Part shown: one piece after another, positions 12,001-22,900 of the stretch
Numbering within the stretch: position 1 is the stretch's first letter
Layout: each line of letters starts with the position of its first letter
Assembly: GCF_036711975.1 (NCBI RefSeq)
Contig: NC_091971.1
Coordinates: 6,765,501 to 6,829,500, forward strand
Reading direction: 5' to 3'
DNA from: Onthophagus taurus
Taxonomy: Eukaryota; Arthropoda; Insecta; Coleoptera; Scarabaeidae
DNA length: 64,000 nucleotides
The notes under the pieces: model-generated
Told to the model about the DNA's origin: nothing
The model's input: only the letters and a program-made list of their open reading frames with translations
The model's database searches: none
Made by a program: the position numbers and the translations under genes

Positions 12001-15000
12001 GAGACAGTCTGTGGCTCATAGAGGTACGACAAAAATAAATAAAAAAGAATAAACAGTTCAATCTTTGGTAAGACAATCTTTTCTTGTTCATATTCGTTTT
12101 TATTAACGCACAGCACCGTTTTCTCTTTTTCATAAACACTAAAGCACGACACCTTCACTACACGAATCCTACGGGAACTTGACCATCATACGTATTGAGT
12201 GTAAGCAGTGTGGATGTTAAGATGACGTTTTTGTAAACACTTACATGTACAGTGATTCGTTGTGTAATACTGGGAGCAACAACTGTTTTTTTTTTATTTT
12301 AATCGAAACTGTTTTTATCATCCGAGTGTTTTAGTGTTTATGTGTAGAGACGATGATTTGTAAAAATATGTAAAATCACAACTCTTCCTTGTATTATGTC
12401 TTTTATAAATTTATAAATAGAAGTCAAGTCTTCAAAATTAATATGAATTTTGTTAAAAATTTGTATTAAAATTTTTTTTAATATTTATTTAGGTCAAGCC
12501 CAATGGGTAGAATCGGAAGGTTATGAACGACCACACGTTCTAGTTACATCACCAGGAAGTCCTGAACGACCAAGACCCGGTCCAACGATGCCTCCAAGTG
12601 TCGGGGGACGCGTCCAATTACGAATAGTCTTCGAACCAACCACATTACAACTGCTAGTGACGATAATTTGCGCATCTGGCCTTATGCCAAGATCGCCACA
12701 TCAACAACGGAATCCTTATTGCAAACTATTCCTCTTACCGGATCGATCGGAAAAATCTAAAAGAAGAACGAGAACGCTCGCTGGTAACTAATTAAAAAAT
12801 CATTTTTAAATTTTTTTTAAACTCTTTTAAATCTAGGTACAACTGAACCAATGTGGAACCAAACCTTCGTTTACTCAGGTCTTAGACGGGCCGATTTAAA
12901 ACAAAGAGCTTTGGAAATAACCGTTTGGGACTATGAAAGATATGGACCAAATGATTTCCTCGGTGAAACCGTCGTGGAATTATGGTCTTTTGAAGATGTT
13001 CCTATGTGGAAACAATTAGGTGCACATGAAGAAGTTGCTTTAACGCCAAGCGAACATCTTTCTCCTCCAAGCACCGGTTCGAGATTTTCCGATTCTGATA
13101 CTCCATCTGAATGCGAAATTGATGGTGGAAGAGAGCGAAGAGGAGCTGATGGCGCTAGTGTGAGTAGTGTTGGTAGTTCTACTAGTCCACCAAGAGAATC
13201 TGATAGGAGATCTAGAAGGGACCAGGAAACTATGTCGAGTTATTCACAAACAGCTTATAGAAAGGTTTAATTTAAGATTACTTAGAGATTATTTTATAAT
13301 GATTTTTATTTTTGATTTTTAGAGTGGAATGGCGAATCAAAGATCTCATTCGGCGGCTCCATGTGAATCCCCAAGTATGCACATGTCTAGATCACGTTCA
13401 AAATCTCCTAGAAGATCAGCAACGGATCATCGATCTCTATCACCTCCAGACGTCCGGATAGAATACCCACCTTCTTCTTCCTACTCAACTAGATTCCAAT
13501 CGCGATCGGCAACGGCAACACCTACAGGTTCTCCAAAAAAGCGTCATCTTCCCCAAGTACCACACGCTTTGGCACGTGCTATACAAGATCGGGTTTCGCA
13601 ACAAGACTTCGACGAACGTCCTTCGCATCACGGAGGAGGACACAGTGGCCACGGAGGTGGACGACATCGCGTACGATATCACGTGCCAACGTATCGGATG
13701 ACCGGAACAGGTTGGGAGAGACGTCTAAGTGGGCTTAGTGACAGTGATTTGGCAACTCATTCGAGAACTAGGAGGGCCCTGTCGCCGGATCGAGGCGATA
13801 GGGATCCCTCTGCACTCGTTGATTTTGATAGTGATATGGAATCGGTTGCGTCGGTGACGAGCAGTGCTTTTTCGACACAATCGGAGCGACCAAGAGGAAA
13901 TACAAGAATAGTCAGGTAAGGACAAAACATTTTTTGGACAACTATTAATCTTTTTACTCAATTAAGTCAAATCAATTATTTAACATGTTAGCGGTTGCAA
14001 ATACTTGTGGGAGGTACTGCAGTATATACTCTTTTGCCAGCAGTTCCTAGTCTTTTGCCATTAGTGTCTAGTCTTCAACCAGCAGTATTTACTATTTCCA
14101 GCAGTATCTGCTCTTCTGCCATTGGTGTCTATTTCTATTTGCAGTACCTAAACATCCAACCCAAACGTTAACATGTTTACGTTACAACGGATAGCTCAAA
14201 AAAAAATGTTATGTACTCAGCCTCGATTTATTGAGACACAGATAAATAACCTTGTATTTTTTAAAACATTATTTTTCACAGTTTGTATAAGGCCATCAAA
14301 GGAACTAATTCATATAAAGATCCAATGAAGAATGACTTTAGTAATCCCATAGATAACGCTTATTCTTATAAACTTAAATGCAAAAGAAATTCCATTTTGG
14401 ATCAATGTAACTTAGTTTTTCCTTTTGCTATTAATCACCCATCACCACCTTGTAATGCAAAAGGTGATATTTCTGTTATAAATCCTAAGTGCTTTAGTTG
14501 TAGTCAAAAATCGAATCAATTTAACAAAATTAAGCATAACGGTAGTTCTAGTTTCGAAGATGATTCTGAACCGTGGTATCCTAACGTAATTAAAGGTATA
14601 ATTAATAAAGTAAAAACTGATCTCATCTCAAATAGGAGACTTTCAAATAGTTATTTATTAAATAGACAAAATAGTTTTGAAGTTCCTGTTGAAGCAGATG
14701 TACCTAATAATATTCGCAGAAAATCCAGTAATTTAAATTTGTTAGAAAAAAGAAGTTCCATTGAAACTGTCGTTGATAGAAATGAGTATATGTCTCGAAG
14801 TAATTGTAACAATAAAGATGACCCTCAAGAATTAGGTAGAATTAAGTTAAGTAATTCTGGTAGTTCGATCGCTACTAGTTCTTCGGCTAGTTGTAAAAAC
14901 GCTTCTGATATCGACAGCGCTGATTATGGGACCGGAAGTGATAGATATCCTTACGCCACGCACAGACATCCATCGACGAGAAGTAGAGATAGGGAACGAG

Positions 15001-18000
15001 AACGGGAGCGAGATCATGAACCTGAACAAATGGATCATCATCAGTATCATAGACAACATAGAGATGGAAGTGTTAAAAGGGGCCAATTTACCAGGAGTTT
15101 GTCCAATAATGAAACTCCAGCTGATGAAAAAGCAGGTAAAATATTATGATGTTTATTTTTTTTTTTGTATTTATTAAATTAAATTTAATAATCATTTCTC
15201 GTATTTAGACGGTAGTTTGAGTGATACAGCCGTTGGTCAATTGCACGGATTGGAGGTGCCTCAAAAAGAACCAACTAGAAAAGATAGTCACCGTGAACGC
15301 GATAGAGATAGACAAATTCAATTTGGTGGACTCAATAAAAAAAGCAGTTCTACAAGTCAACTGTCGGCAACAGGTAAGAAGAAAAATTTGGGTTCAGGTT
15401 TTAATCTCAAATTTTCTTTCTATGTATTTGTATAAATATAGTGTGTAAAGTCATGGTGCAATTTTGGTCGGTCAGAGGAAAGTAACAAAGCAAGATAGAA
15501 ATGTGAAATCTCCACCAAATAAAAGGAAAACTCTCTTAGTTTCATATACTAGTACTATCACTAAAACTAACACTAGACCTAGAACAAGAAACATTCGGGT
15601 TTAGCCGTGCGTCTTTCAAGACGGCTAAACCCGAATGTTTCTAGTTTTAGGTCTAGTGTTAGTTCTAGTTTTGGTTGTAATTCAGCGCTAGGTTGTTGTA
15701 TATTTTTATTGTGTGTGGAACGATTATCGTTTAGATGTGTGTAGGGTAACAAATGGAGGCCAGAGCTGAACAAGTATGAAACTTGAAGAGTGAAGATTTC
15801 ACACTTCCATCCTGCTTTGTTACTTTTGTGACCGGTCAAAAATGCATCATAACTTTATGGACACACTTTATATATTTTTTGTATACTAATTTTACCTCTC
15901 GTGTGATTTTTTAGTAGTGTTAGATAATCGCGATACAAAATTGATTCATTATTCAGATTTAAACACATTTAATAAAATACTAAGAAGTGCGGCTCTCAAT
16001 CCTTTTTGAACACATTTATCCTACCTCCATTTAAAATTAAACTGTAGGTCGAAAGAGGCGGATGGGTTTCGGAAAGAGAGGAAAAACTTCGTTTACCGTC
16101 CATAGATCTGAAGAAGTGATACCGGGAGATGTAAGGCTCTCAAAACAGGGATCTTCAGCATCTAGCGAAGGAGATTTATCTGCTGATGGCGACAGGTTGG
16201 AAGATTTTATAACGATTTTTAACATCATGATTACATCAGTTATCTCCATAATTCTTATTTCCTTTATCCAATCCAGAGAGCAACTGCACATATCGTACAT
16301 AGAGAGAGCACAAAAATAATAAGTAACAAAAAAATTTTGAGAATTAAAAATAGGATGAAAATGAAATTAAGAAATAGGATAAATTGCTGCTATTTTATGT
16401 GATATTTGCACAATAAGCTTTAATTGTTAGTAAAAAATAATAAAATGGAAAAATAAGAAATAATATATAACAATATATTCTGTTATTTAGTTGATATGAA
16501 GTTCTTCTGTTGGAAAAATTCATCAAAAGTATTATTATCGAAATCTAATGTTCGATGAAAGCAGTTAAGAGCTTAGTTAGAGTACATTAGGTACAGTAGA
16601 GCTCTTCTAAAATAGTTTTTACCCCTTTATATTAATTTTCTTTTGGGACAAAGTTGCATGTCCAACGATTTTAGTTGAAACATTTTCAGTTTCACACGAT
16701 TATTTTCGCTGTTCTTACTGTTACTTGTAATTATTACATATTATACTGAGATGATTTTCTTTTAGTATTATTTCTATAATACATTTTTATTAATGGCAAG
16801 TAAAGTAGTTTTCTTTTCGTAAATTATTATTTTATTATGTTCTTAGTAGCGGCTATGCTTGCTATTATTGTTACTATTAACTATTGACCAGCTAATATTA
16901 TTGTTACCAACATTATTATTATTAATATAGATCGCTTCTTGCGATTTAGGTTCTTAGGCAGAGCTGCATTTTAGTGAACACGATGTCTCTCACGATGACC
17001 AAAGGAATTTACAGGTTTCCAAAAAAAAATCAAAACAAATAATAACGCAGTGTACAAATTATTATTTATTTTCTTTTGATAACGAAAAGATATTTTTTAA
17101 AAAAATATTCGGAATGTTTCTGACGAGTGAAAAACGTGTTTTGTAACTCTTTAGACAGCGGATACAGTACTAGAAAAAGATCGGCCTCAAACATTCAACG
17201 GTCCCAGGAAGTGGTTCCTGCGAGATCTTCGGATACCAGTCAAAGAGCTTCAAGTTTGAACTCGATCTCTAGCTCGGAGGGATCATCGTAAGTATTTACT
17301 TGCAAAAAAGGGCGCAACCGAAACCAAAATTCAATTCAAAAATAATACAAAAATAATATACTTTATCCACTTGGTTGTGTTTAATCTTGATCCTATCTTT
17401 CGAAAAGTGTGCTCTTCTCTTGCTCTCTGGCTGTCGTGTTGCATTAAATCAATCTGATTTCTTTTTGTTTTATTGATGGTATTTTGGTTATATTTATTCT
17501 CTCTAGTTGTACATGCTGTCATTGTACGAAAATTTTGTGCAATGTTTTCAGAAATGATTAAACCCCGCGTGATTTCCTCACTTAATATATTATAAAACAT
17601 TTCTTTTTTTGCTTATGTAAATCGAGTTAGAAATAAATTCTTCACCATTTTAATGAGAATTAAAATAAATTAACCTTAACAAGACAACAGAATTAGATTT
17701 TAATCAGTATTTAGACGCGTTGTTTTCAAAATCACATCACTTCACGCTCCTTGATTTTCCTGTAAGAACAAAAAGAGACACTTTCTGCACATTCCTGATC
17801 TGAACAGAATCTTATTGAGATCAAAGCATCCAATCTCTCAATCATTACCATCTATTAGATATATGTAAGGGTGCACACTCTCTTGCGGACAAGTTCTTTC
17901 TAAGACATCGCCTTTCATACCATCCTCATAGGGTCAGTTATACATTTTGATAGGCTTGATAAATTTGGTCATTTAATGGTGAGGCAAATCAATGTCTTCT

Positions 18001-19942
18001 TAGAAAGCAGGTGTCTCTAATTTAATGACCACATAATCTAAGCAAAGTTCCAACAAACTCTGAAAAATTGACCAGGGTCGGTATCAGAGTTGGGTTGGCA
18101 TCACACTACCTACAACTTGACGCCGTTTTACAAAGCGTTTCTTTTACGTATATGGATTACAATCATTTCTGAAAGCCCTGTACATTAATTATAAAGATTG
18201 TGTGTTTTTTACGTGAGTATTGTTTTATTTTTGTATATTAAAGTGAGTGCTTGCCACAACCGACCACAAATTTTATTTATTTCGTAATAAAAATTTGTGG
18301 TATATCTCACTTTGCAGCAGCAAAATTTGATAACTTATATTCGAGCCAGATAAGTGACTGGGAAAATCACATTTTGTTGCGCTCCTAAAAATTGAACATG
18401 ATATTGGGTTGTTTATCCGATATCTGGGGTAAATCTATTTGCATATCGGCTTGTACGCAAATGGTGACCGTATAAAATCTTGGTATGTATCTATTTTTAT
18501 TTTATGGTATAATTTAATATACACATGTGTTGTGTGTAGTCTTTTTTTGGTATGATTTATATTAAAATATAGCTCTAAGCATGATGTAAATATAATTTGC
18601 CTTTTTACGATATAATATGATTTCGAAGTTAAAAAAAAATGATATAAAATTAGGTTTAAAGGTGTGTCTAATTTATGTGTAAGAATAGCATGCTTTTCGC
18701 ACAATCACCATTGTTAAGCATGGTTTTTGACTACCGTTGATGAACACGGTTCAGTGACACTTTTCCACACGATTTTTTGTTAAAATTTATTTTTATTTTT
18801 TTTACTTAACTCTGTAAGATCACCTTGGGAATTTCCTAGCAGTAGCTATTGGCCCGGTTATTCTATTTCTCTCTATGTACGTACCTGTGTCTGCTCTACG
18901 CTCATTTTTCAGTAACATTCGATGTATACTTATACATTTCCGATTTATTATTATTATTACTATTCATTCGATTAAAAACATGATCCCTTTTGATATTAAA
19001 TGTTGTGGTATATCACTATTTTCTGTTTATTATTTCAAATACTCTATTCTTGTTAGTTTTCTCACATTGTTGTAGTCTCTATACTTGAAGGAATGAGTAA
19101 GTTAAAATTAACGTAGTTAAACGATTCGGGGTTTTAATCAATTAAATTCTTCATCAGAAAATAATGATATCCAATTAAAAAAAACTCTCAGACATGTTCT
19201 CGTACATTCAAGCTCACTCAAGGATTTAAATACCTTATTCACTAATTAGGTGGTCTCCCTTATTAAGATTGGCAGGGGAAGGGGGTCAATTGGCAGAATT
19301 CATCGATGGTTTGGGACCTGGGCAATTGGTAGGAAGACAAGTCCTTGGTGCTCCTGCTTTAGGAGATATCCAATTGTCGTTGTGCTATCAAAAAGGATTT
19401 TTAGAGGTTGAAGTTATAAGAGCTAGAGGACTTCAAGCTAGACCTGGATCTAAAGTATTACCAGGTAAATTTATTATTCATATTTTTTATGTTTATGTAT
19501 TAATTGTTTCTTGATAAATAACGATTTTTATCATTTTTAGCACCTTACGTAAAAGTTTATTTGGTAAATGGAAAAAAGTGTATAGCAAAAGCGAAAACAT
19601 CGATGGCAAGACGTACTTTAGATCCTCTCTATCAGCAGCAATTAGCATTTAAGGAACCATTTCAAGGCTGTGTATTACAGGTTTTTTCCCAAAATGTGTT
19701 TATTGGAGTTGTTTTTTAATTAATTTTTTTTATAGGTGACAGTATGGGGCGATTACGGTCGAATAGAAGGTAAAAAAGTGTTCATGGGTGTAGCCCAGAT
19801 TATGTTGGACGATTTAAACTTAAGCAACATCGTCATCGGATGGTACAAGCTCTTCGGGACGACGTCCTTGGTTAGTGGACCTTCCTCGATCAGCCTTTCA
19901 CGCAGGAGTTCAATGGCTAGCCTAGATTCCCTTAAACTATAA
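19..19942 (+). CDS. Rim: Rim, Rab3-interacting active-zone scaffold (5' end may be incomplete)
   Basis: Presynaptic scaffold that ties Rab3/27 vesicles and Ca2+ channels to the release site. Exons joined by phase: 19-154, 3029-3233, 3739-4073, 4350-4561, then either 6997-7124 or 7706-7947, 11574-11790, 11850-12023, 12493-12783, 12837-13264, 13323-13915, 14282-15135, 15209-15373, 16048-16195, 17159-17287, 19250-19464, 19541-19680, 19736-19942. From ATG 27 with the 7706 exon this gives about 1560 residues. Seen: Rab-binding helix (PDLSHLTPEERAIIESV); zinc finger with four CxxC pairs at residues 74-119; PDZ at about 393-483 (LLGLKVVGGK); C2A at about 540-665; Arg/Ser-rich linker; C2B at about 1405-1535 (PAPYVKVYLVNG); end SLDSLKL. 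Domain order matches animal RIM1/2. The C2A loop 1 lacks the usual Asp ligands, as known for RIM. Weak donors are used at 7948, 13265, 16196 and 19681. At 17159 the second of two AGs must be used, because the first leads to a stop. An upstream exon is possible, as AAG at 16-18 looks like an acceptor. Confidence 0.93.
155..3028 (+). other. Rim intron 1 with retrotransposon debris
   Basis: Intron between the Rab-binding-helix exon and the zinc-finger exon, joined in phase 2. It is AT-rich and carries a degraded reverse-transcriptase fragment (separate entry). The last 250 bases before the zinc-finger exon are less AT-rich and could hold an internal promoter, but no motif there convinces me. Overlapping ORFs near 2353-2701 run on both strands with no recognisable product. 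Confidence 0.7.
1180..1640 (+). mobile_element. Degraded non-LTR retrotransposon reverse-transcriptase fragment
   Basis: Read in pieces, this stretch gives typical reverse-transcriptase motifs: FIDFKQAYYSV from 1276, then a catalytic-type YADD box at 1458-1469 (context LEYADDFNILE), then GLRSKEDKTN at about 1530-1558, which resembles the GLKxNxxKTK block that follows YADD. The pieces lie in different frames with stops between them, so this is an old broken copy. The order of motifs shows plus-strand orientation, the same as the host gene Rim. The family cannot be fixed from so little; an RTE- or Jockey-like origin is plausible. The boundaries are approximate. Confidence 0.75.
4186..4280. repeat. 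Fragment of the CTAGTGTTAGTT dispersed hairpin family
   Basis: In the intron between Rim exons 4073 and 4350. Carries CTCTAGTGTTAGTT, then TTTTAGTTTTAGTTG and TTTAGCCTTGCGTCTT, the same succession of words as in one arm of the large hairpin at 15565-15664. Looks like a diverged single arm. Confidence 0.6.
5202..6640. repeat. GC-core repeat units interrupted by a 180-bp tandem array
   Basis: A unit starting AGTTATTTATATACC and running through GCGATGTTGTA, TTTTAGCCGAAG and TCGCTTGCGGCCGAGG begins at 5202, 5364, 5497 and about 6587 (spacing 162 and 133 bases, then interrupted). In the third unit the text breaks after GCGATGTTGTAAC. A 180-bp tandem array runs from about 5533 to 6497, and the unit then resumes with TCGCTTGCGGCTGAGGCAGAAG at about 6509. 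In the first unit, AGAAG-containing arms around 5245-5295 form an inverted repeat. Confidence 0.8.
5533..6497. repeat. 180-bp AT-rich tandem array, about 5.4 copies
   Basis: The marker ATCATGTCATAAACTA or a close variant recurs at 5533, 5713, 5896, 6078, 6258 and 6431, giving periods of 180, 183, 182, 180 and 173. Each copy also carries TTAAAAATACAGATGATATG and GGAAATTTTATTAATATTA. The copies are clearly diverged, so the array is not freshly expanded. It lies inside a Rim intron and inside a copy of the GC-core repeat. Confidence 0.88.
6997..7124 (+). other. Rim: Rim alternative exon A (coiled-coil-like), exclusive with the 7706-7947 exon
   Basis: Acceptor CCACACAG before it and donor GCG|GTGAGC after it. 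Entered in phase 1 from the exon ending at 4561, it reads DVSRVTCGPTTEADVAYEKE, then NKKLSERLTRQAILDEKIKK and FLA, a charged, probably helical peptide. It leaves in phase 0, which joins directly to the PDZ exon at 11574. The other two frames of the interval are stopped at once, so the coding frame is unambiguous. It cannot be spliced to the 7706 exon without running into a TGA there. Confidence 0.65.
7706..7947 (+). other. Rim: Rim alternative exon B (Ser/Asp-rich), upstream of the PDZ exon
   Basis: Acceptor AATGTTTAG, donor AAG|GTGTCA (weak). Entered in phase 1 from the 4350-4561 exon, it reads GGNGDWPPLSHYIMAP at the start and DSGIDTSSTFTSSEDSTRGD near the end. It leaves in phase 0 and joins HPLSWQVSADGTR of the PDZ exon, equivalent to HPVTWQ in vertebrate RIM1. 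The KKTVRFD and SSEDS segments look like a conserved linker. If the weak donor is not used, the frame runs on four codons to a TGA at 7960-7962. Confidence 0.8.
8600..8900. repeat. Two tandem copies of the GC-core dispersed repeat
   Basis: The sequence GCGAGGCGCTACAATC, then AATACATCAAATCTAGCGCC and TCGCCCGCAAGCGACCTCGG with CGATGTG, repeats about 165 bases later as ACGAGGTGCTAGAATCC, CATATCAAATCCAGCGCC and TCGCCCGCAATCGACCTCGG with CGATGTG. It shares the CGCAAGCGACCTCGG core with the 5.2-6.6 kb units. Confidence 0.8.
10989..11189 (-). pseudogene. Unrecognised coding-like fragment, stop to stop, 66 codons
   Basis: Minus-strand frame opening after a TGA and ending in TAA at 10989. It reads among other things NFYTNVMGLRRAHPKHYFGH and LEKEVSGEMERCSNPEIDRI, ending in VKEQHAGS. 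Composition (charged, helical, few low-complexity runs) is more protein-like than other intronic frames here. The sequence just beyond the stop is GC-richer. It has no start codon context and no exon partners, so the tail of a mobile-element protein or a processed gene copy is likelier than a live gene. I do not recognise the family. Confidence 0.35.
13980..14160. repeat. Short degenerate tandem repeat in a Rim intron
   Basis: Words such as CTTTTGCCAGCAGT, CTTTTGCCATTAGTGTCTAG, CTTCAACCAGCAGT and CTTCTGCCATTGGTGTCTA follow each other at about 25-30-base steps. A small imperfect minisatellite. Confidence 0.6.
15441..15866. mobile_element. Non-autonomous DNA transposon (MITE) with about 70-bp terminal inverted repeats
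   Basis: The left end (15441-15511), with GTCATGGTGCAATTTTGG and AAAGTAACAAAGCAAGATAG, is the near-complement of the right end (15794-15866), with CCTGCTTTGTTACTTTTG and GACCGGTCAAAAATGCATCA. The outer tips are GTGTGT and ACACAC, flanked by TA-rich sequence. The element is 426 bp long and has no coding frame of note; its middle is occupied by a large hairpin (separate entry). Tips and TA-rich flanks would fit a Tc1/mariner-type element, which is inference. It lies in the Rim intron 15374-16047. Confidence 0.8.
15565..15664. repeat. Long near-perfect hairpin of the CTAGAAC family
   Basis: Arms of about 44 bases (15565-15608 and 15621-15664) surround a 12-base loop. The inner 22 bases, AGAAACATTCGGGTTTAGCC plus GT, pair perfectly with ACGGCTAAACCCGAATGTTT plus CT; outward, AACTAACACTAGACCTAGAA pairs with its complement with small differences. 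It sits inside the MITE at 15441-15866. Confidence 0.88.
17288..19249 (+). other. Rim intron before the C2B exons
   Basis: AT-rich with no recognised gene. At about 18267-18302, CCACAAATTTT and AAAATTTGTGG form a short hairpin. GC-richer text around 17860-18140 might be an old repeat, but nothing identifies it. Confidence 0.5.
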
Positions 19943-22900
19943 CCGGATTTATCCCGTTACGATAACGATCTCACCTCATTGTAGCTTTTTATAGAAACGT
20001 CATGTGAAACGCTTTGAAAAAGTAACCGAAATCCGCTTTCACACTCCCTCTTTGTGCCTTGTTTCGTTATAAATGGTTCCTTATTCACCCCTCAGCTACT
20101 TGTCATCATCTGATTTCTTATATTGCAGACTTCGAACGCTGACCGCCGTGTCGTTTAGGTACGCCGGTGTATCTTTATTTTTTTTTGCTTTATCAGTGTG
20201 ATTTTTTTCGCATGATTTAATCCCGAATCTTTCATAATCGTATTTGATCCTTTTAAATTTGATACTAATAATAATTATCTTGGTGATTTCTTTAAGATGT
20301 TTTAATTAAATTTCAATGTTCATTAATTAATTCTTTTTTTGTAGTGAACTATGAAGAAAAGGTCGTCCAAAAGGAGAACGACGAAAGACTGAAGCGGAGA
20401 AATCGCATCGGTTGTTACATAAACTACATCATCATTTGTAAAAAGCTAGAATATGAACCATATACTTATGATTATATCCCAGAATGAAACAGCTAAATAA
20501 ATAAATAAACGAAGTATTTCAATGATCGCAAAATGGTGCGTACTTAAGAATTATAGATTATGACTTGTAGACGTTAAAAAACATGGGATAGTGTGAATCT
20601 AGTTCAATAAGAGGCTAAAAATACTTAATATAAATATTATATAAAATGAGGAGGAAATCGTCTAGGATATATGCGCACACATAAAGACATAACTGAATCA
20701 TATCCATTATTAAATTATAATGAAATACGTTGTATGTACGGAAGTGTGTAAAAATAATCGCTGAATATTTAAAAGGATGAGGATAACTTTTACTTGCTTC
20801 CGTATAATGGCTTTATAATGGAATTGATAACCGCTTTTTTACTTGAAATAAAATAATAAAATTTCAAAAACGAAAAAAAACCATCTATAAAATAAATCTA
20901 AACATTAGATAGATAGAACAAAATATGGAAACGAAAGTTAATGAAAATAACGATTAAAAAAAGAACTAAAAGAAACTTGTATTATATGTATTGTACTTAG
21001 GCCCACAGGAACAACAAAAAAAATTCAAACAAGAAAATGTATATGATGAACGTTTGTTGTAACATATAAAAATACTAATTTGAGATGAATTAATATTAGT
21101 TGTTAAATTGCATGTGATATAAAAAAAGAAAACCGGTGTTACGATATGGCCGTGCTCTTTTTCCCATCATTTTCTCGCTTAAAGCGTAATATTTAACTGA
21201 AAGGTGAAAATAAAATAGTTACGAATCGTGATGTGTCACTAAATTATCTCACCATATAATGAGAAAATGAATACTTTTGAATTTTAATTCATCATCATCA
21301 ATGACCCGACAACCCTCTTTGAGTTCAGGACAATTTATCAATAAAAAATGTTTATTTAAGTGTCCTCAATCATTTCTGAAAATTAGTTATTCTGTAACAT
21401 CCTGTATATGTCGCAGTATATCTATAAAAATCTTAATGCATGTTTTATTGGGTCACAATTATACAATACAGTTGGTTCCTTATCTCCAATATATCTGGTA
21501 TTGTTCACCTCACCTCTTACAGAGCAGTGATGCTTAGTTTATATCTTTCTATTTCGCTTATATATCATTCTTTCATTTTTCATGTTATCGATCTAAATTA
21601 CATATTATGGTGAGATAATTTAGGTACTCATGTATAAACAACTATTTTTATGAAGGATTTACTTTAATTTTTAAAATTTTTTAAAAAATTCTTTTTATTT
21701 ATATAAAAAAAATCCTTCCTTACAAAAAGTTGTTAAAAATTTGAAAGTTACTTTTCGAATTCGTGTAGATACCAGTATAAACCTCTCTATCAGACAGTTT
21801 TTTCAGACATCAGCTCGGTGCCATTTCGTCCCTTTTAAATATTAAAATAATTCTGTAAATAATATAAAAAAGAATAAATCCTGGGTTTGCTTGAAAACAT
21901 ACAGTTCAGAGTTGAGTTCGTAATCCTAAGGTTACGACTACCATTAAAAAAAAAAAAAAGAAGAAACAATAGTTTAGATTTTGTACGCGAAATAACTATA
22001 TTATTATTAAAAATAAATTAAATAATAAAAAAAGAAAACGTGGAGAAATAAAAATTAAATTAAAAAAAGTATTTAAGTATAACATCACACGTGTAAATAC
22101 ATTATAAAAGAAGACCCCTTGAAAAAAAAAGAATAAAAATAAAAACGTGTACGAACCCGTCGTTTCGTTATTAATTATCATTATGATTAAATTATTATTA
22201 TTATTATTACTCTACGATTAACACCTAAACAAAAATTCGTCAGCAAAATTCGAGGTAAAATGTTAAATTATTAAAAGAAACTATAAAAAAAAACGATGTG
22301 TCGCTGTAAAGTAAAGGGCTGGTTGGAAATGAAGTGTTAATTTTTTTTTTTAATTAAGAAAATGAGATAAATTGATAAAGTAAGTTATTGGGCAAGAGCG
22401 GCACTTCATTATTTCCCCATCCCTTTTCGCTTATATGACTTGTATGCTTTGTAAAATTGACCGTACGACGACAGCATATCATAATGGGAGGTGTCGAGAG
22501 GAAATAGTCCACATTTATGTCCGTCTGACACATTCACTTTGACTGATGTATCCATTTTACCCAGCCCATGGGCATGACAATAAATAAATGATCTATGAAA
22601 TTGTTTGTGTTATTTCACCATTTTAATAAATCTTTAAGAAAAATAATATCTAAAATCAGTATAGAGACATACAGAATTTTAAAACTTTAACGCCGCCTCA
22701 TAAATATAGAATATCGGATAACTATGTTGTAAAATGTTACGAAATTATAGTACAAATTAGATTATCCACTGACATGATTAGGTAGATCTTGATAAACTTG
22801 TTTAATAAGGTAATAACCATATCATCTTATAAATCTACGTAGTATAACGCAAAACGTTAATAAGCTTAGCCAACATTCTTCACATGGGTGGCATTGAGTT

